From Bacteroides sp. (GTDB lineage: Bacteria; Bacteroidota; Bacteroidia; Bacteroidales; Bacteroidaceae), in contig JALCME010000023.1 of NCBI GenBank assembly GCA_022648295.1, positions 19,279 through 83,278 of the forward strand: a stretch of 64,000 bases of DNA, written 5' to 3'. The translations under genes and the position numbers were made by a program. This document shows, piece by piece, positions 47,276 to 54,726 of the stretch. Each line of letters begins with the position of its first letter. The first letter of the stretch is position 1. The notes beneath the pieces are model-generated. The model searched no databases. It worked only from the letters and a program-made list of their open reading frames with translations, and was not told the DNA's origin.

Positions 47276-49960
47276 ATGGGTATTGTAAAGAGTGAATATG
47301 ATCGCATAGGGCTCTCTAATGAGGAAGTACGAAGAAATCGTGAGAAATATGGACTCAATTTATTAACACCTCCCAAACGCTCTTCTTTATGGAAACTATA
47401 TCTCGAGAAATTTGAAGATCCTGTTATCAGGATACTATTAGTAGCGGCTTTATTTTCTTTAGCAATTTCAGTAGTAGAGAATGAGTATGCCGAAACTATT
47501 GGCATTATTGCTGCGATTTTACTGGCTACGGGTATCGGTTTCTTTTTTGAATATGATGCGAATAAGAAGTTTGATTTATTGAATGCTGTAAACGAAGAAA
47601 CTTTAGTGAAAGTTGTTCGGAATGGCGGTGTACAGGAGGTTCCTCGTAAAGAAATAGTTGTGGGGGATGTGGTGATATTGGAGACGGGGGAGGAGATTCC
47701 GGCAGATGGGAAATTGATGGAAGCCGTTTCTTTGCAGGTTAATGAATCCAATCTGACAGGTGAGCCTGTTGTGAACAAAACTGTGGTGGAAGAAGATTTT
47801 GATGAAGAGGCTACGTATGCGTCCGACCAGGTTTTGCGGGGTACTATGGTTGTAGATGGGCATGGTACTATGCGTGTTCACGATGTAGGTGATGCAACTG
47901 AGATAGGGAAAGTGGCACGTCAAAGTATGGAACAGACATTTGAGCCAACTCCACTGAATAAACAACTTACTAAGCTGGCCAATTTTATCGGAAAAATAGG
48001 CTTTTCGGTCGCAGGTTTGGCTTTTGTCCTGTTCTTTGTAAAGGACGTTTTGTTGGTTTATCATTTTAAGTCCTTTCATTCTTTCTCTGATTGGCTTCCG
48101 GCTCTGGAAGATACCCTGCAATACTTTATGATGGCGGTTACGCTCATTGTGATGGCGGTTCCTGAAGGTTTACCAATGAGTGTGACGCTGAGTCTTGCAC
48201 TGAATATGCGGCGTATGCTTTCTACCAATAATCTAGTTCGGAAGATGCATGCCTGCGAAACAATGGGAGCCATAACTGTGATTTGTACGGATAAGACGGG
48301 TACGTTGACCCAGAATATGATGCAAGTGTATGAGTCCGGTTTTTATGGCCTGAGAAATGACGGTGAACTGGCAGAAGATGATATCAGCAATTTAATAGCG
48401 GAAGGAATTAGTGCCAACTCTACGGCTTTTTTAGAAAGGAATGTAGAGGCAGGGAAGAGTAAAGGAGTCGGGAATCCGACAGAAGTTGCTTTATTGTTAT
48501 GGTTGGATACACGGGGGCGTAATTATTTAGAGTTGCGTGAACGAGCGTCAGTGATTGATCAGCTAACTTTCTCTACGGAGCGGAAATATATGGCAACGTT
48601 GGTGCAGTCTCCTCTCATGGGGCGGAAAGTGCTTTATGTAAAAGGAGCCCCCGAAATAGTACTGGGCAAATGCAAGGATGTTGTTTTGAAAGATAGTCAG
48701 ATCAATACGGAAGAATATCGTTCCTCTGTAGAGAATCAACTACTTGGTTATCAGAAGATGGCTATGCGTACACTTGGTTTTGCATTTAAATTTGTGGACG
48801 ATGCTGATATCAGAGAGTGCGTAGAGTTGATTGCTGTTGGAGACTTGTCCTTTTTGGGGGTGGTTGCTATCAGTGACCCTGTCCGACCGGATGTATCTGC
48901 GGCGATTAGCAAATGCCAGTCAGCAGGCATTGATATTAAGATTGTGACAGGCGATACCCCCGGTACAGCTACTGAAATAGCTAAACAGATTGGCTTGTGG
49001 ACTCCCGAGGATACGGAGTATAACCGGATTACCGGGAATGACTTTGCCCGATTGACGGATGAAGAGGCACTCAAACGTGTGACAAATTTGAAGATTATGT
49101 CGCGCGCACGTCCTACCGATAAGCAGCGTTTGGTACGGTTGCTACAACAAAATGGTGCGGTAGTGGCAGTGACCGGTGACGGTACGAATGATGCTCCGGC
49201 GCTGAATTATGCCCAAGTGGGGCTTTCGATGGGTACTGGTACTTCTGTCGCTAAGGAAGCCAGCGATATAACTTTACTGGATGATTCGTTTAATAGCATA
49301 GGAACGGCTGTGATGTGGGGGCGTTCGTTATATAAAAATATCCAGCGTTTTATCGTTTTTCAGCTGACTATCAATTTGGTAGCATTGCTTATTGTGCTGT
49401 TGGGAGCCTTAATTGGGACGGCTTTACCGTTAACGGTAACTCAAATGCTGTGGGTGAATCTGATTATGGATACTTTTGCTGCTTTGGCATTGGCCTCTAT
49501 TCCTCCTGATGAAAGTGTGATGGGTGAAAAGCCACGTGGGAATGATGATTTTATTATTTCCCGGCCGATGCTTAACTCCATTCTGGGTATGGGAGGAATT
49601 TTTCTAGTCTTACTTTTGGGGATGCTATTTTGGTTTAATCGTGCAGAAGGGGGGATGACCGTACACCGCTTAACCATATTTTTCACCTTTTTTGTTATGC
49701 TGCAATTCTGGAATTTATTTAATGCTGGAGTATTTGGCACTTCGGATTCTGCTTTTAAACGAATTTCCAAGTCGTATGGCTTGGAATTTATTATCTTTGC
49801 CATTTTAATAGGACAGTTCTTTATCGTACAGTTCGGTGGTGCTGTATTTCGTACAGAGCCGCTTGATTTCTCTACCTGGGTGGTAATTATTGCTTCTACT
49901 TCCCTAGTCCTGTGGATAGGTGAAGCAATACGCTTTATCAGGCGTTTAATAAAAAAATAA
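47276..49960 (+). CDS. Calcium-translocating P-type ATPase (PMCA/SERCA type)
   Basis: 894 residues. N-terminal cation-ATPase domain (GLSNEEVRRNREKYGLNLLTPPKRSS), actuator with NLTGEPV (the TGES equivalent), M4 with VMAVPEGLPMSVTLSLA (PEGLP ion-binding motif typical of Ca2+ pumps), phosphorylation site CTDKTGTLTQN (Asp339), nucleotide-binding KGAPEIVLGKC, hinge VTGDGTNDAPAL and C-terminal transmembrane helices (LWVNLIMDTFAALALA). Exports Ca2+ from the cytoplasm using ATP. Two possible ATGs lie at the start; 47276 is used. It is followed after 3 bp by the HAD gene and then RibF, probably one transcript. Confidence 0.93.
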   Translation: MGIVKSEYDRIGLSNEEVRRNREKYGLNLLTPPKRSSLWKLYLEKFEDPVIRILLVAALFSLAISVVENEYAETIGIIAAILLATGIGFFFEYDANKKFDLLNAVNEETLVKVVRNGGVQEVPRKEIVVGDVVILETGEEIPADGKLMEAVSLQVNESNLTGEPVVNKTVVEEDFDEEATYASDQVLRGTMVVDGHGTMRVHDVGDATEIGKVARQSMEQTFEPTPLNKQLTKLANFIGKIGFSVAGLAFVLFFVKDVLLVYHFKSFHSFSDWLPALEDTLQYFMMAVTLIVMAVPEGLPMSVTLSLALNMRRMLSTNNLVRKMHACETMGAITVICTDKTGTLTQNMMQVYESGFYGLRNDGELAEDDISNLIAEGISANSTAFLERNVEAGKSKGVGNPTEVALLLWLDTRGRNYLELRERASVIDQLTFSTERKYMATLVQSPLMGRKVLYVKGAPEIVLGKCKDVVLKDSQINTEEYRSSVENQLLGYQKMAMRTLGFAFKFVDDADIRECVELIAVGDLSFLGVVAISDPVRPDVSAAISKCQSAGIDIKIVTGDTPGTATEIAKQIGLWTPEDTEYNRITGNDFARLTDEEALKRVTNLKIMSRARPTDKQRLVRLLQQNGAVVAVTGDGTNDAPALNYAQVGLSMGTGTSVAKEASDITLLDDSFNSIGTAVMWGRSLYKNIQRFIVFQLTINLVALLIVLLGALIGTALPLTVTQMLWVNLIMDTFAALALASIPPDESVMGEKPRGNDDFIISRPMLNSILGMGGIFLVLLLGMLFWFNRAEGGMTVHRLTIFFTFFVMLQFWNLFNAGVFGTSDSAFKRISKSYGLEFIIFAILIGQFFIVQFGGAVFRTEPLDFSTWVVIIASTSLVLWIGEAIRFIRRLIKK

Positions 49961-49963
49961 AAG

Positions 49964-50581
49964 ATGGAAAAAAAAGGAATTAAAAACCTTATTATTGATT
50001 TTGGCGGAGTTTTGATTGATTTGGACCGTCAGCGTTGTCTTGATAATTTTGATAAATTGGGCATGCCGGGCATAGAGGCGATGCTCGATGTCTGTCATCA
50101 GCAAGGCTTCTTCTTACAACATGAGAAGGGACTGATTACAAGTGCCGAATTTAGGAATGCACTGCGGGAACATATGGGAAAAATGGTTTCGGATGCCCAC
50201 ATTGATGCTGCATGGAATAGCTTCTTAGTTGGCATTCCCACTTATAAATTGGATTTGCTGTTGAGATTGCGTAAGAACTATGTGGTGTATTTATTGAGTA
50301 ATACTAACGATATTCATTGGAAGTGGGCATGCAAAAATGCATTTCCTTATAAAACCTTCAAGGTTGAAGATTATTTCGAAAGCATCTATCTTTCTTATAA
50401 AATGCATATGGTAAAACCGGATGTGAATATTTTCCAGGCAGTTCTGGATGATACCGGCATTGATCCCGGAGAGACTTTGTTTCTAGATGATTCGGCTGAA
50501 AATTGTCGTGCGGCCGAAACATTGGGTATTGTTACTTACACTCCGAATGCAGGAGAAGACTGGAGCCATTTATTTAAGTAA
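49964..50581 (+). CDS. HAD-superfamily (IA) phosphatase, YihX-like
   Basis: 205 residues. HAD motif I DFGGVLIDLD (~12-21; nucleophile Asp12, with Gly instead of Asp two residues later as in the DxGN/DxGG subclass), motif II LLSNTND, motif III with the catalytic Lys in MVKPD, motif IV LFLDDSAENCRAA. An alpha-helical cap sits between motifs I and II. Likely hydrolyses a small phosphate ester, possibly a sugar phosphate. Spaced 3 bp after the Ca2+ ATPase and 30 bp before RibF, so translationally close to both. Substrate is not predictable. Confidence 0.85.
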   Translation: MEKKGIKNLIIDFGGVLIDLDRQRCLDNFDKLGMPGIEAMLDVCHQQGFFLQHEKGLITSAEFRNALREHMGKMVSDAHIDAAWNSFLVGIPTYKLDLLLRLRKNYVVYLLSNTNDIHWKWACKNAFPYKTFKVEDYFESIYLSYKMHMVKPDVNIFQAVLDDTGIDPGETLFLDDSAENCRAAETLGIVTYTPNAGEDWSHLFK

Positions 50582-50611
50582 TTGTTTATAAAAGGATAAT
50601 ATATATAGGTT

Positions 50612-51529
50612 ATGCAGGTGGTTCGTACGATGCCAGAAATGTTCCCGAAACCGTGTGTTGCTACTATCGGTTTTTTTGATGGGGTACATTGTGGACATCG
50701 TTTTTTAATAAAGCAAGTGTGTGAAGCAGCTACCGAGCGCGGGTATGCTTCCACGGTAGTGACTTTTCCTACGCATCCGCGTAAAGTCATGCAAGCGGAT
50801 TTCTGTCCCAGGCTGTTGACAACTTACGAAGAGAAAATTGATTTGCTTGGAGAGACGGGGCTGGATTATTGTATGATACTCGATTTTACCCTCGAAGTTG
50901 CTACTTTATCTGCACGGGAATTTATGGCTTTTCTTCAAAAGCACTATAATATACAAGCTCTGGTAGTGGGGTATGATCATCGCTTCGGGCATAATCGGAG
51001 TGAAGGTTTTGCCGATTATGTCAATTATGGAAAAGAATTGGGCATGGAGGTGCTCCTTGCACAGGCATATTTAGACAAAAGCATTGCGGTTAGCTCTTCG
51101 GGTATTAGAAATCTGCTGTTAAGTGGGGATGTGTCCGAAGCTGCCATTCGCTTGGGGTATGATTATTTTTTGGATGGTACGGTCATAACCGGTTATCGAG
51201 TGGGGCGTACAATCGGATTTCCTACGGCCAATCTTCGGGTGGATAATGCAGATAAGCTGCTTCCCTCCGATGGAGTATATGCCGTTCGTGTCACTGTAGG
51301 TGGAAAAGTGTATTCCGGCATGCTTGATATAGGAACTCGTCCCACGTTTGATAATGGAGGCAAGCATAGCATTGAAGTACATATTCTGCATTTTCATGCC
51401 GATATTTATGGTGAGGTCATCCGCCTATCCTTTGTCCGGTACATTCGTCCGGATATAAAGTTTGCTTCTGTTGATGAGCTTATTGCTCAACTTCATAAAG
51501 ATGCAAAGACTGTTGAGGGCATTCTTTGA
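50612..51529 (+). CDS. ribF: Bifunctional riboflavin kinase / FAD synthetase
   Basis: 305 residues, usual length for bacterial RibF. N-terminal FMN adenylyltransferase domain with the nucleotidyltransferase signature ATIGFFDGVHCGHRFLI (~15-32), MQADFCPRLLT, VVGYDHRFGHNRSEG and the SSSGIRNLL motif (the SSTxIR equivalent). C-terminal flavokinase domain with VGRTIGFPTANL, DGVYAVRV and DIGTRPTFDNG. Converts riboflavin to FMN and FMN to FAD. Last gene of a co-directional run after the Ca2+ ATPase and the HAD gene. No convincing terminator follows it. Confidence 0.95.
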   Translation: MQVVRTMPEMFPKPCVATIGFFDGVHCGHRFLIKQVCEAATERGYASTVVTFPTHPRKVMQADFCPRLLTTYEEKIDLLGETGLDYCMILDFTLEVATLSAREFMAFLQKHYNIQALVVGYDHRFGHNRSEGFADYVNYGKELGMEVLLAQAYLDKSIAVSSSGIRNLLLSGDVSEAAIRLGYDYFLDGTVITGYRVGRTIGFPTANLRVDNADKLLPSDGVYAVRVTVGGKVYSGMLDIGTRPTFDNGGKHSIEVHILHFHADIYGEVIRLSFVRYIRPDIKFASVDELIAQLHKDAKTVEGIL

Positions 51530-51826
51530 TTTTTGGCTATTTTTACGTTTTTGAATCTGTTCCAGTCCTGTTGATTCAAACAATTTAGGACTGCTATTTC
51601 TATATCATCTTCGGTTATGCGAAATAGCGGTTTATTTACGTATCGTTATATAACTCCCCTTTAATTTCTTTTCGGCTATTGGCTGTCGGTTTTTAGATAT
51701 TTACTAAAAAAGCCGGGACTAATCTGTGACATACAAGTCTTTCCAATATTAATGTATATAATTATAACCGTTAATACCTCTGTCATAACGAGGTAGTTAC
51801 ACTCACTTTGAATGTTATGCTCAATT

Positions 51827-51914
51827 AAAAGCCTTTTATTACATAATTAAAAGGCTTCTATTGATGTTTTAAAAGGCTTTCATTACATGTATAAAAGCCT
51901 TTTAATATAACTTC
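51827..51914. repeat. Four tandem 22-bp repeats with an AAAAG(C/G)CTT core
   Basis: Units begin at 51827, 51849, 51871 and 51893, a constant 22-bp period. All four start with AAAAG followed by SCTT; units 1-3 continue with ATTRATG/ATTACAT. The core is a near-palindrome appearing twice as AAAAGCCTTTT and twice as AAAAGGCTT. No spacers, so it is not a CRISPR array. Confidence 0.7.
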
Positions 51915-52072
51915 ACATTTATGCCTATTCAGAATAGGTTGTAGCGTGATGGGTATAGATGTAGTAGCAGAGCAGTCAATGACTTTGTAGGAGTCTTTAT
52001 AGTGTATTTTATTTTTATTGATTTATATCTGTTTTGCTATTAGAAGTAAATGTTTGGTTTGAACAGTTGATG

Positions 52073-52175
52073 TTTATCGAAAATCACTTGTTTTTTATTG
52101 ATATTCGATAAATATATTCTTTTTTTCTTGTTTATATAAAAATTATCCTTTTTATTTGCATATCGAAAAACGATA
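52073..52175. promoter_or_regulatory. Cluster of TATCGA inverted repeats, candidate operators
   Basis: TTTATCGAA (52073-52081) and TTCGATAAA (52104-52112) form a 9-bp inverted pair, and TATCG-AAAAA-CGATA (52161-52175) is a compact palindrome. The same TATCGA element thus occurs three to four times within 103 bp, ahead of the small ORF and CPBP-DUF2975-XRE genes. The XRE protein is a candidate binder. Confidence 0.45.
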
Positions 52176-52216
52176 AAAGTTTATTGAATATCAAAAACTA
52201 TAAAGGTAAAAAGGTT

Positions 52217-52309
52217 ATGAAAGGGTCATTTATGAGTATCTCTTTGTTAGTGATTTCATTGTCAGTATTAATGGCAGTGCTCTGTGGAGCTACAGCAACT
52301 ATTGCCTGA
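52217..52309 (+). CDS. Possible 30-residue hydrophobic membrane peptide
   Basis: MKGSFMSISLLVISLSVL then MAVLCGATATIA, stop TGA. It is almost wholly hydrophobic, long enough for one membrane span or a leader. A weak AAGG lies 3 bp before the ATG (AAAAAGGTTATG). It is too short for the ORF track and could be spurious, but it sits 42 bp downstream of the operator cluster and upstream of a CPBP intramembrane protease gene, a combination that suggests a membrane peptide or leader. No homologue is recognised from memory. Confidence 0.35.
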   Translation: MKGSFMSISLLVISLSVLMAVLCGATATIA

Positions 52310-52331
52310 TTCTCTAATCGAGGAAAATGTG

Positions 52332-52339
52332 TATCTTTG
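52332..52339 (+). promoter_or_regulatory. -7 promoter element of the CPBP protease operon
   Basis: TATCTTTG, 25 bp upstream of the ATG at 52365, with an AAAGGAAAG ribosome-binding sequence before the start. Confidence 0.5.
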
Positions 52340-52364
52340 TGCGTTTTTTAAAAGGAAAGAATAA

Positions 52365-53144
52365 ATGAAGGTAGCAATCAAGTTAGTGCTTATATATCTA
52401 TTGATGCAGATTCTTGGCATGTTGGTCGTTACGCCATTTGCCATGCTCTATAGTTTTATGGAGTACGGAGATATACAAAGAATGGCGGAGTTTTCTCTTA
52501 CTCCTTCTCTGTTGGCAGGCTTTCTGTTGATGGGAGCATATTTGTGGAAGCAGGGTTACTTATCCGGTGATAAGCAGATGTATTCATTCATTGGCATACC
52601 TTATTTGGGATGGAGTGTTGTGGCGTGTATTTCAGCCATTTTTCTGGTTGATTTTATCACATCCCGTTTGTCTTTCCTTCCTGATTGGATGAACAATACA
52701 TTTAATATCTTACAGTCAGGCTGGTTTGGCATTGTGTGTATTGCCGTGTTAGGTCCTGTCTTGGAAGAATTGCTATTTCGGGGGGCTATTACTAAGGTCT
52801 TGTTACAAAGGTATAGCCCGATGAAGGCTATCATCTTTTCAGCTCTGATTTTTGGTATTAGTCATATCAATCCGGCACAGGTTGTAGGTGCTTGCCTTGT
52901 GGGGCTTTTGTTGGGGTGGCTTTATTATAAGTCGGGCAGTGTTGTTCCCGGAATAATAATACATATCTTAAATAATAGCCTTTCTGTTTATTTAAGTATG
53001 AAGTATCCTGATGTGGATTATATATCAGACGTGATGGGGCAACCTTTATATTTGATCAGTTTAGTCGCTTCAGTCATTTTATTTATTGTATCTTTAAGGG
53101 CACTAAATGCATATAAACTTTGTGATACGGATGTAGACCTATGA
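52365..53144 (+). CDS. CPBP family intramembrane metalloprotease
   Basis: 259 residues, seven to eight membrane segments. All three CPBP/Abi motifs are present: EELLFRG (EExxxR) around residue 134, FGISH (FxxxH) around residue 165 and HILNN (HxxxN) around residue 204. These motifs coordinate the metal in Rce1-type prenyl-protein proteases. In bacteria the family includes bacteriocin-immunity and peptide-processing proteins, and most members have no known substrate. It overlaps the DUF2975 gene by 4 bp (ATGA), so they are translationally coupled. The upstream 30-residue hydrophobic ORF is a conceivable partner. Confidence 0.88.
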   Translation: MKVAIKLVLIYLLMQILGMLVVTPFAMLYSFMEYGDIQRMAEFSLTPSLLAGFLLMGAYLWKQGYLSGDKQMYSFIGIPYLGWSVVACISAIFLVDFITSRLSFLPDWMNNTFNILQSGWFGIVCIAVLGPVLEELLFRGAITKVLLQRYSPMKAIIFSALIFGISHINPAQVVGACLVGLLLGWLYYKSGSVVPGIIIHILNNSLSVYLSMKYPDVDYISDVMGQPLYLISLVASVILFIVSLRALNAYKLCDTDVDL

Positions 53145-53797
53145 AACGGAAATTGAATATTCTTTGTGTGATAGTAATGCTCGTTTTGAGCTATTCGGTG
53201 CTTGAAGGACTCTATTACTTCGGTATTGGTTTTAAAGCCGGTGTGGAGTTGGGCACAGATGCCGAAATGACTTTGGCTAAGAAGAAGGAGTTAATGAATA
53301 TGGAAACTATTCATTTGCTACCTAAGAATATGTCGGGTGTTTTTTTTCAAGATTCGATTTTTAATGAGAAGTCGGGGAAATATGTGCCGGTTTCTTATGG
53401 GGAAATGACTGTCAGTGTGAATTCAAAGCCTTCCATAGTGGGAAAAGTTCTTTCTCTTCTGGCTGATATTGTTTATTTGATCATGGTTGTATGGGCCCTT
53501 GTGATCTTTGTTCTTTTTATTGTGTCTATTAATAAATCGGATATTTTTAATTGGAAAAATGTGCATCGTTTGAGTCGGTTGGGCGTGTTACTTATTATTA
53601 GCTTTGGCTGTAGCCTTTTTAAAGCCTTCCTTACGGTATATGATGTGGAGAAAGTGTTTTCTCTGACAAATTATTCATTGTGCTTGACAGATATGGTAAG
53701 CACTACTTTATTGGTGGTGGGACTTGCATCATTAATTATAGCACAAGTTTTTGCTATTGGTTTGAAGATGAAAGAAGAGCAGGATTTAACAATCTGA
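53141..53797 (+). CDS. DUF2975-type four-helix membrane protein
   Basis: 218 residues with four membrane segments: at the N-terminus (ILCVIVMLVLSYSVLEGLYYFG), ~110-130 (VLSLLADIVYLIMVVWALVIFVLFIVS), ~145-165 and ~180-205. The loop between the first two holds the extracytoplasmic part. The arrangement, and the XRE gene of YozG type placed 24 bp downstream, match the DUF2975-YozG pairs found in many Firmicutes and Bacteroidota. Function unknown; probably a membrane sensor or partner that titrates the small regulator. Overlaps CPBP by 4 bp. Confidence 0.75.
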   Translation: MKRKLNILCVIVMLVLSYSVLEGLYYFGIGFKAGVELGTDAEMTLAKKKELMNMETIHLLPKNMSGVFFQDSIFNEKSGKYVPVSYGEMTVSVNSKPSIVGKVLSLLADIVYLIMVVWALVIFVLFIVSINKSDIFNWKNVHRLSRLGVLLIISFGCSLFKAFLTVYDVEKVFSLTNYSLCLTDMVSTTLLVVGLASLIIAQVFAIGLKMKEEQDLTI

Positions 53798-53821
53798 GCT
53801 GTCTTAATATTTATTGGAAAT

Positions 53822-54031
53822 ATGATTATAGTAAATCTTGACATAATGATGGCCCGGAGAAAAATATCTTTGGGAGAGTTGGCCGAAAAGGTAGATATTA
53901 CGCCGGCTAACCTGTCTATCTTGAAGACTGGAAAAGCCAAAGCCATCCGTTTCTCTACTCTGGAAGCTATTTGTAAGGTATTGGATTGTCAACCCGGAGA
54001 TATTTTGGAATATAAAGACGATGTGATATAG
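53822..54031 (+). CDS. Small XRE-family (YozG-type) helix-turn-helix regulator
   Basis: 69 residues, a single Cro/C1 HTH: ARRKISLGELAEKVDITPANLSILKTGKAKAIRFSTLEAICKVLDCQPGDILEY. No other domain. Proteins of this size, paired with DUF2975, bind DNA as dimers. The TATCGA palindromes upstream of the operon are the natural candidate targets, which would make the operon self-regulated. Start at 53822 (MIIVNLDIMMARR); the internal ATGs at residues 9-10 are alternatives. Confidence 0.88.
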   Translation: MIIVNLDIMMARRKISLGELAEKVDITPANLSILKTGKAKAIRFSTLEAICKVLDCQPGDILEYKDDVI

Positions 54032-54082
54032 GGTTTGTATCAGGTGGGTTATTGCTGAACTGGTTTAGAAAAAGTATATAAG

Positions 54083-54117
54083 AAGAGGTTGTTCCAAGGG
54101 TTGGGACAACCTCTTTT
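54083..54117 (+). terminator. Rho-independent terminator after the XRE gene
   Basis: AAGAGGTTGTTCC / GGGACAACCTCTT, 13-bp stem with one G-U pair and a 7-nt loop, followed by TTCC. Ends the CPBP-DUF2975-XRE transcript. Confidence 0.8.
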
Positions 54118-54130
54118 CCTTTTTACTCCT

Positions 54131-54181
54131 CTCCGGGAATCTGTATTTGAAGTGGTTTTTCAACTGTTACAATTCCCGGAG
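54131..54181. repeat. Nested inverted repeat between convergent xre and sufE genes
   Basis: Outer stem CTCCGGGAAT / ATTCCCGGAG (10 bp, perfect) enclosing an inner TTGAA / TTCAA stem. It could be the sufE terminator on the minus strand or a structured RNA; no clear T tract. Confidence 0.45.
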
Positions 54182-54215
54182 ACTTTATTCTGCTTTTGGG
54201 ATATTCTTTTTTTAG

Positions 54216-54644
54216 TCAGGCACCTTTCTCCTTTGCCTTGAACGCCAATGCATACATTCGTATCTGTTTTACCATTGCCAATAGACCATTGCTGCGGGTA
54301 GGTGAAAGATGTTCTCTCAGACCAACCTTGTCGATGAAATAAAGGTCTGCATTTAAGATCTCGTCTGGAGTGTGTCCCGATAGTATTTTTATGAGTAATG
54401 CGATGATTCCCTTCACAATCAAGGCATCACTTTCTGCCTTGAAGACTATTTTACCATCCATTTCATCTGCTTGTAGCCATACACGGCTTTGACAACCTTC
54501 TATCAGATTCTGTTCCGTTTTATATTTATTATCAAGTGGTTCCTGCTCATTACCCAAGTCTATAAGAAGCTGATACCGATCCATCCAGTCACTAAAATCA
54601 CTGAACTCGGCAATAACTTCGTCTTGTGCTTCATTGATGCTCAT
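54216..54644 (-). CDS. sufE: SufE-family iron-sulfur cluster assembly protein
   Basis: 142 residues, usual SufE length. The sulfur-accepting Cys51 lies in EGCQSRVWL, preceded by the MDRYQLLIDLG helix and followed by GIIALLIKILSGHTPDEIL and FIDKVGLREHLSPTRSNGLLAM, all standard SufE blocks. It accepts persulfide from the cysteine desulfurase SufS and boosts its activity. The other suf genes are not in the window. It is co-directional with the M28 gene upstream, with an 82-bp gap. Confidence 0.95.
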   Translation of the reverse strand: MSINEAQDEVIAEFSDFSDWMDRYQLLIDLGNEQEPLDNKYKTEQNLIEGCQSRVWLQADEMDGKIVFKAESDALIVKGIIALLIKILSGHTPDEILNADLYFIDKVGLREHLSPTRSNGLLAMVKQIRMYALAFKAKEKGA

Positions 54645-54726
54645 CTTTTCTTATTTTTTAATTATATATATCAGTTGAAATAATTAGTCCGTTTCTTTAA
54701 TCTTAATCAATAACTTACCTTGCCGG

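Larger units (their letters stand above)
51530..52216. other. 687-bp intergenic region after ribF
   Basis: No gene longer than about 30 codons with a credible start is seen on either strand. It contains the four-unit 22-bp tandem repeat (51827-51914) and, near its right end, the TATCGA site cluster (52073-52175). The first ~290 bp and the stretch 51915-52070 show nothing recognisable. Confidence 0.6.

Noticed and set aside
47603-48121. 172-codon ORF on the minus strand inside the Ca2+ ATPase
   Set aside because: A shadow of a strongly conserved P-type ATPase frame.
51827-51914. Possible CRISPR array
   Set aside because: The 22-bp units are contiguous, with no unique spacers and no cas genes.
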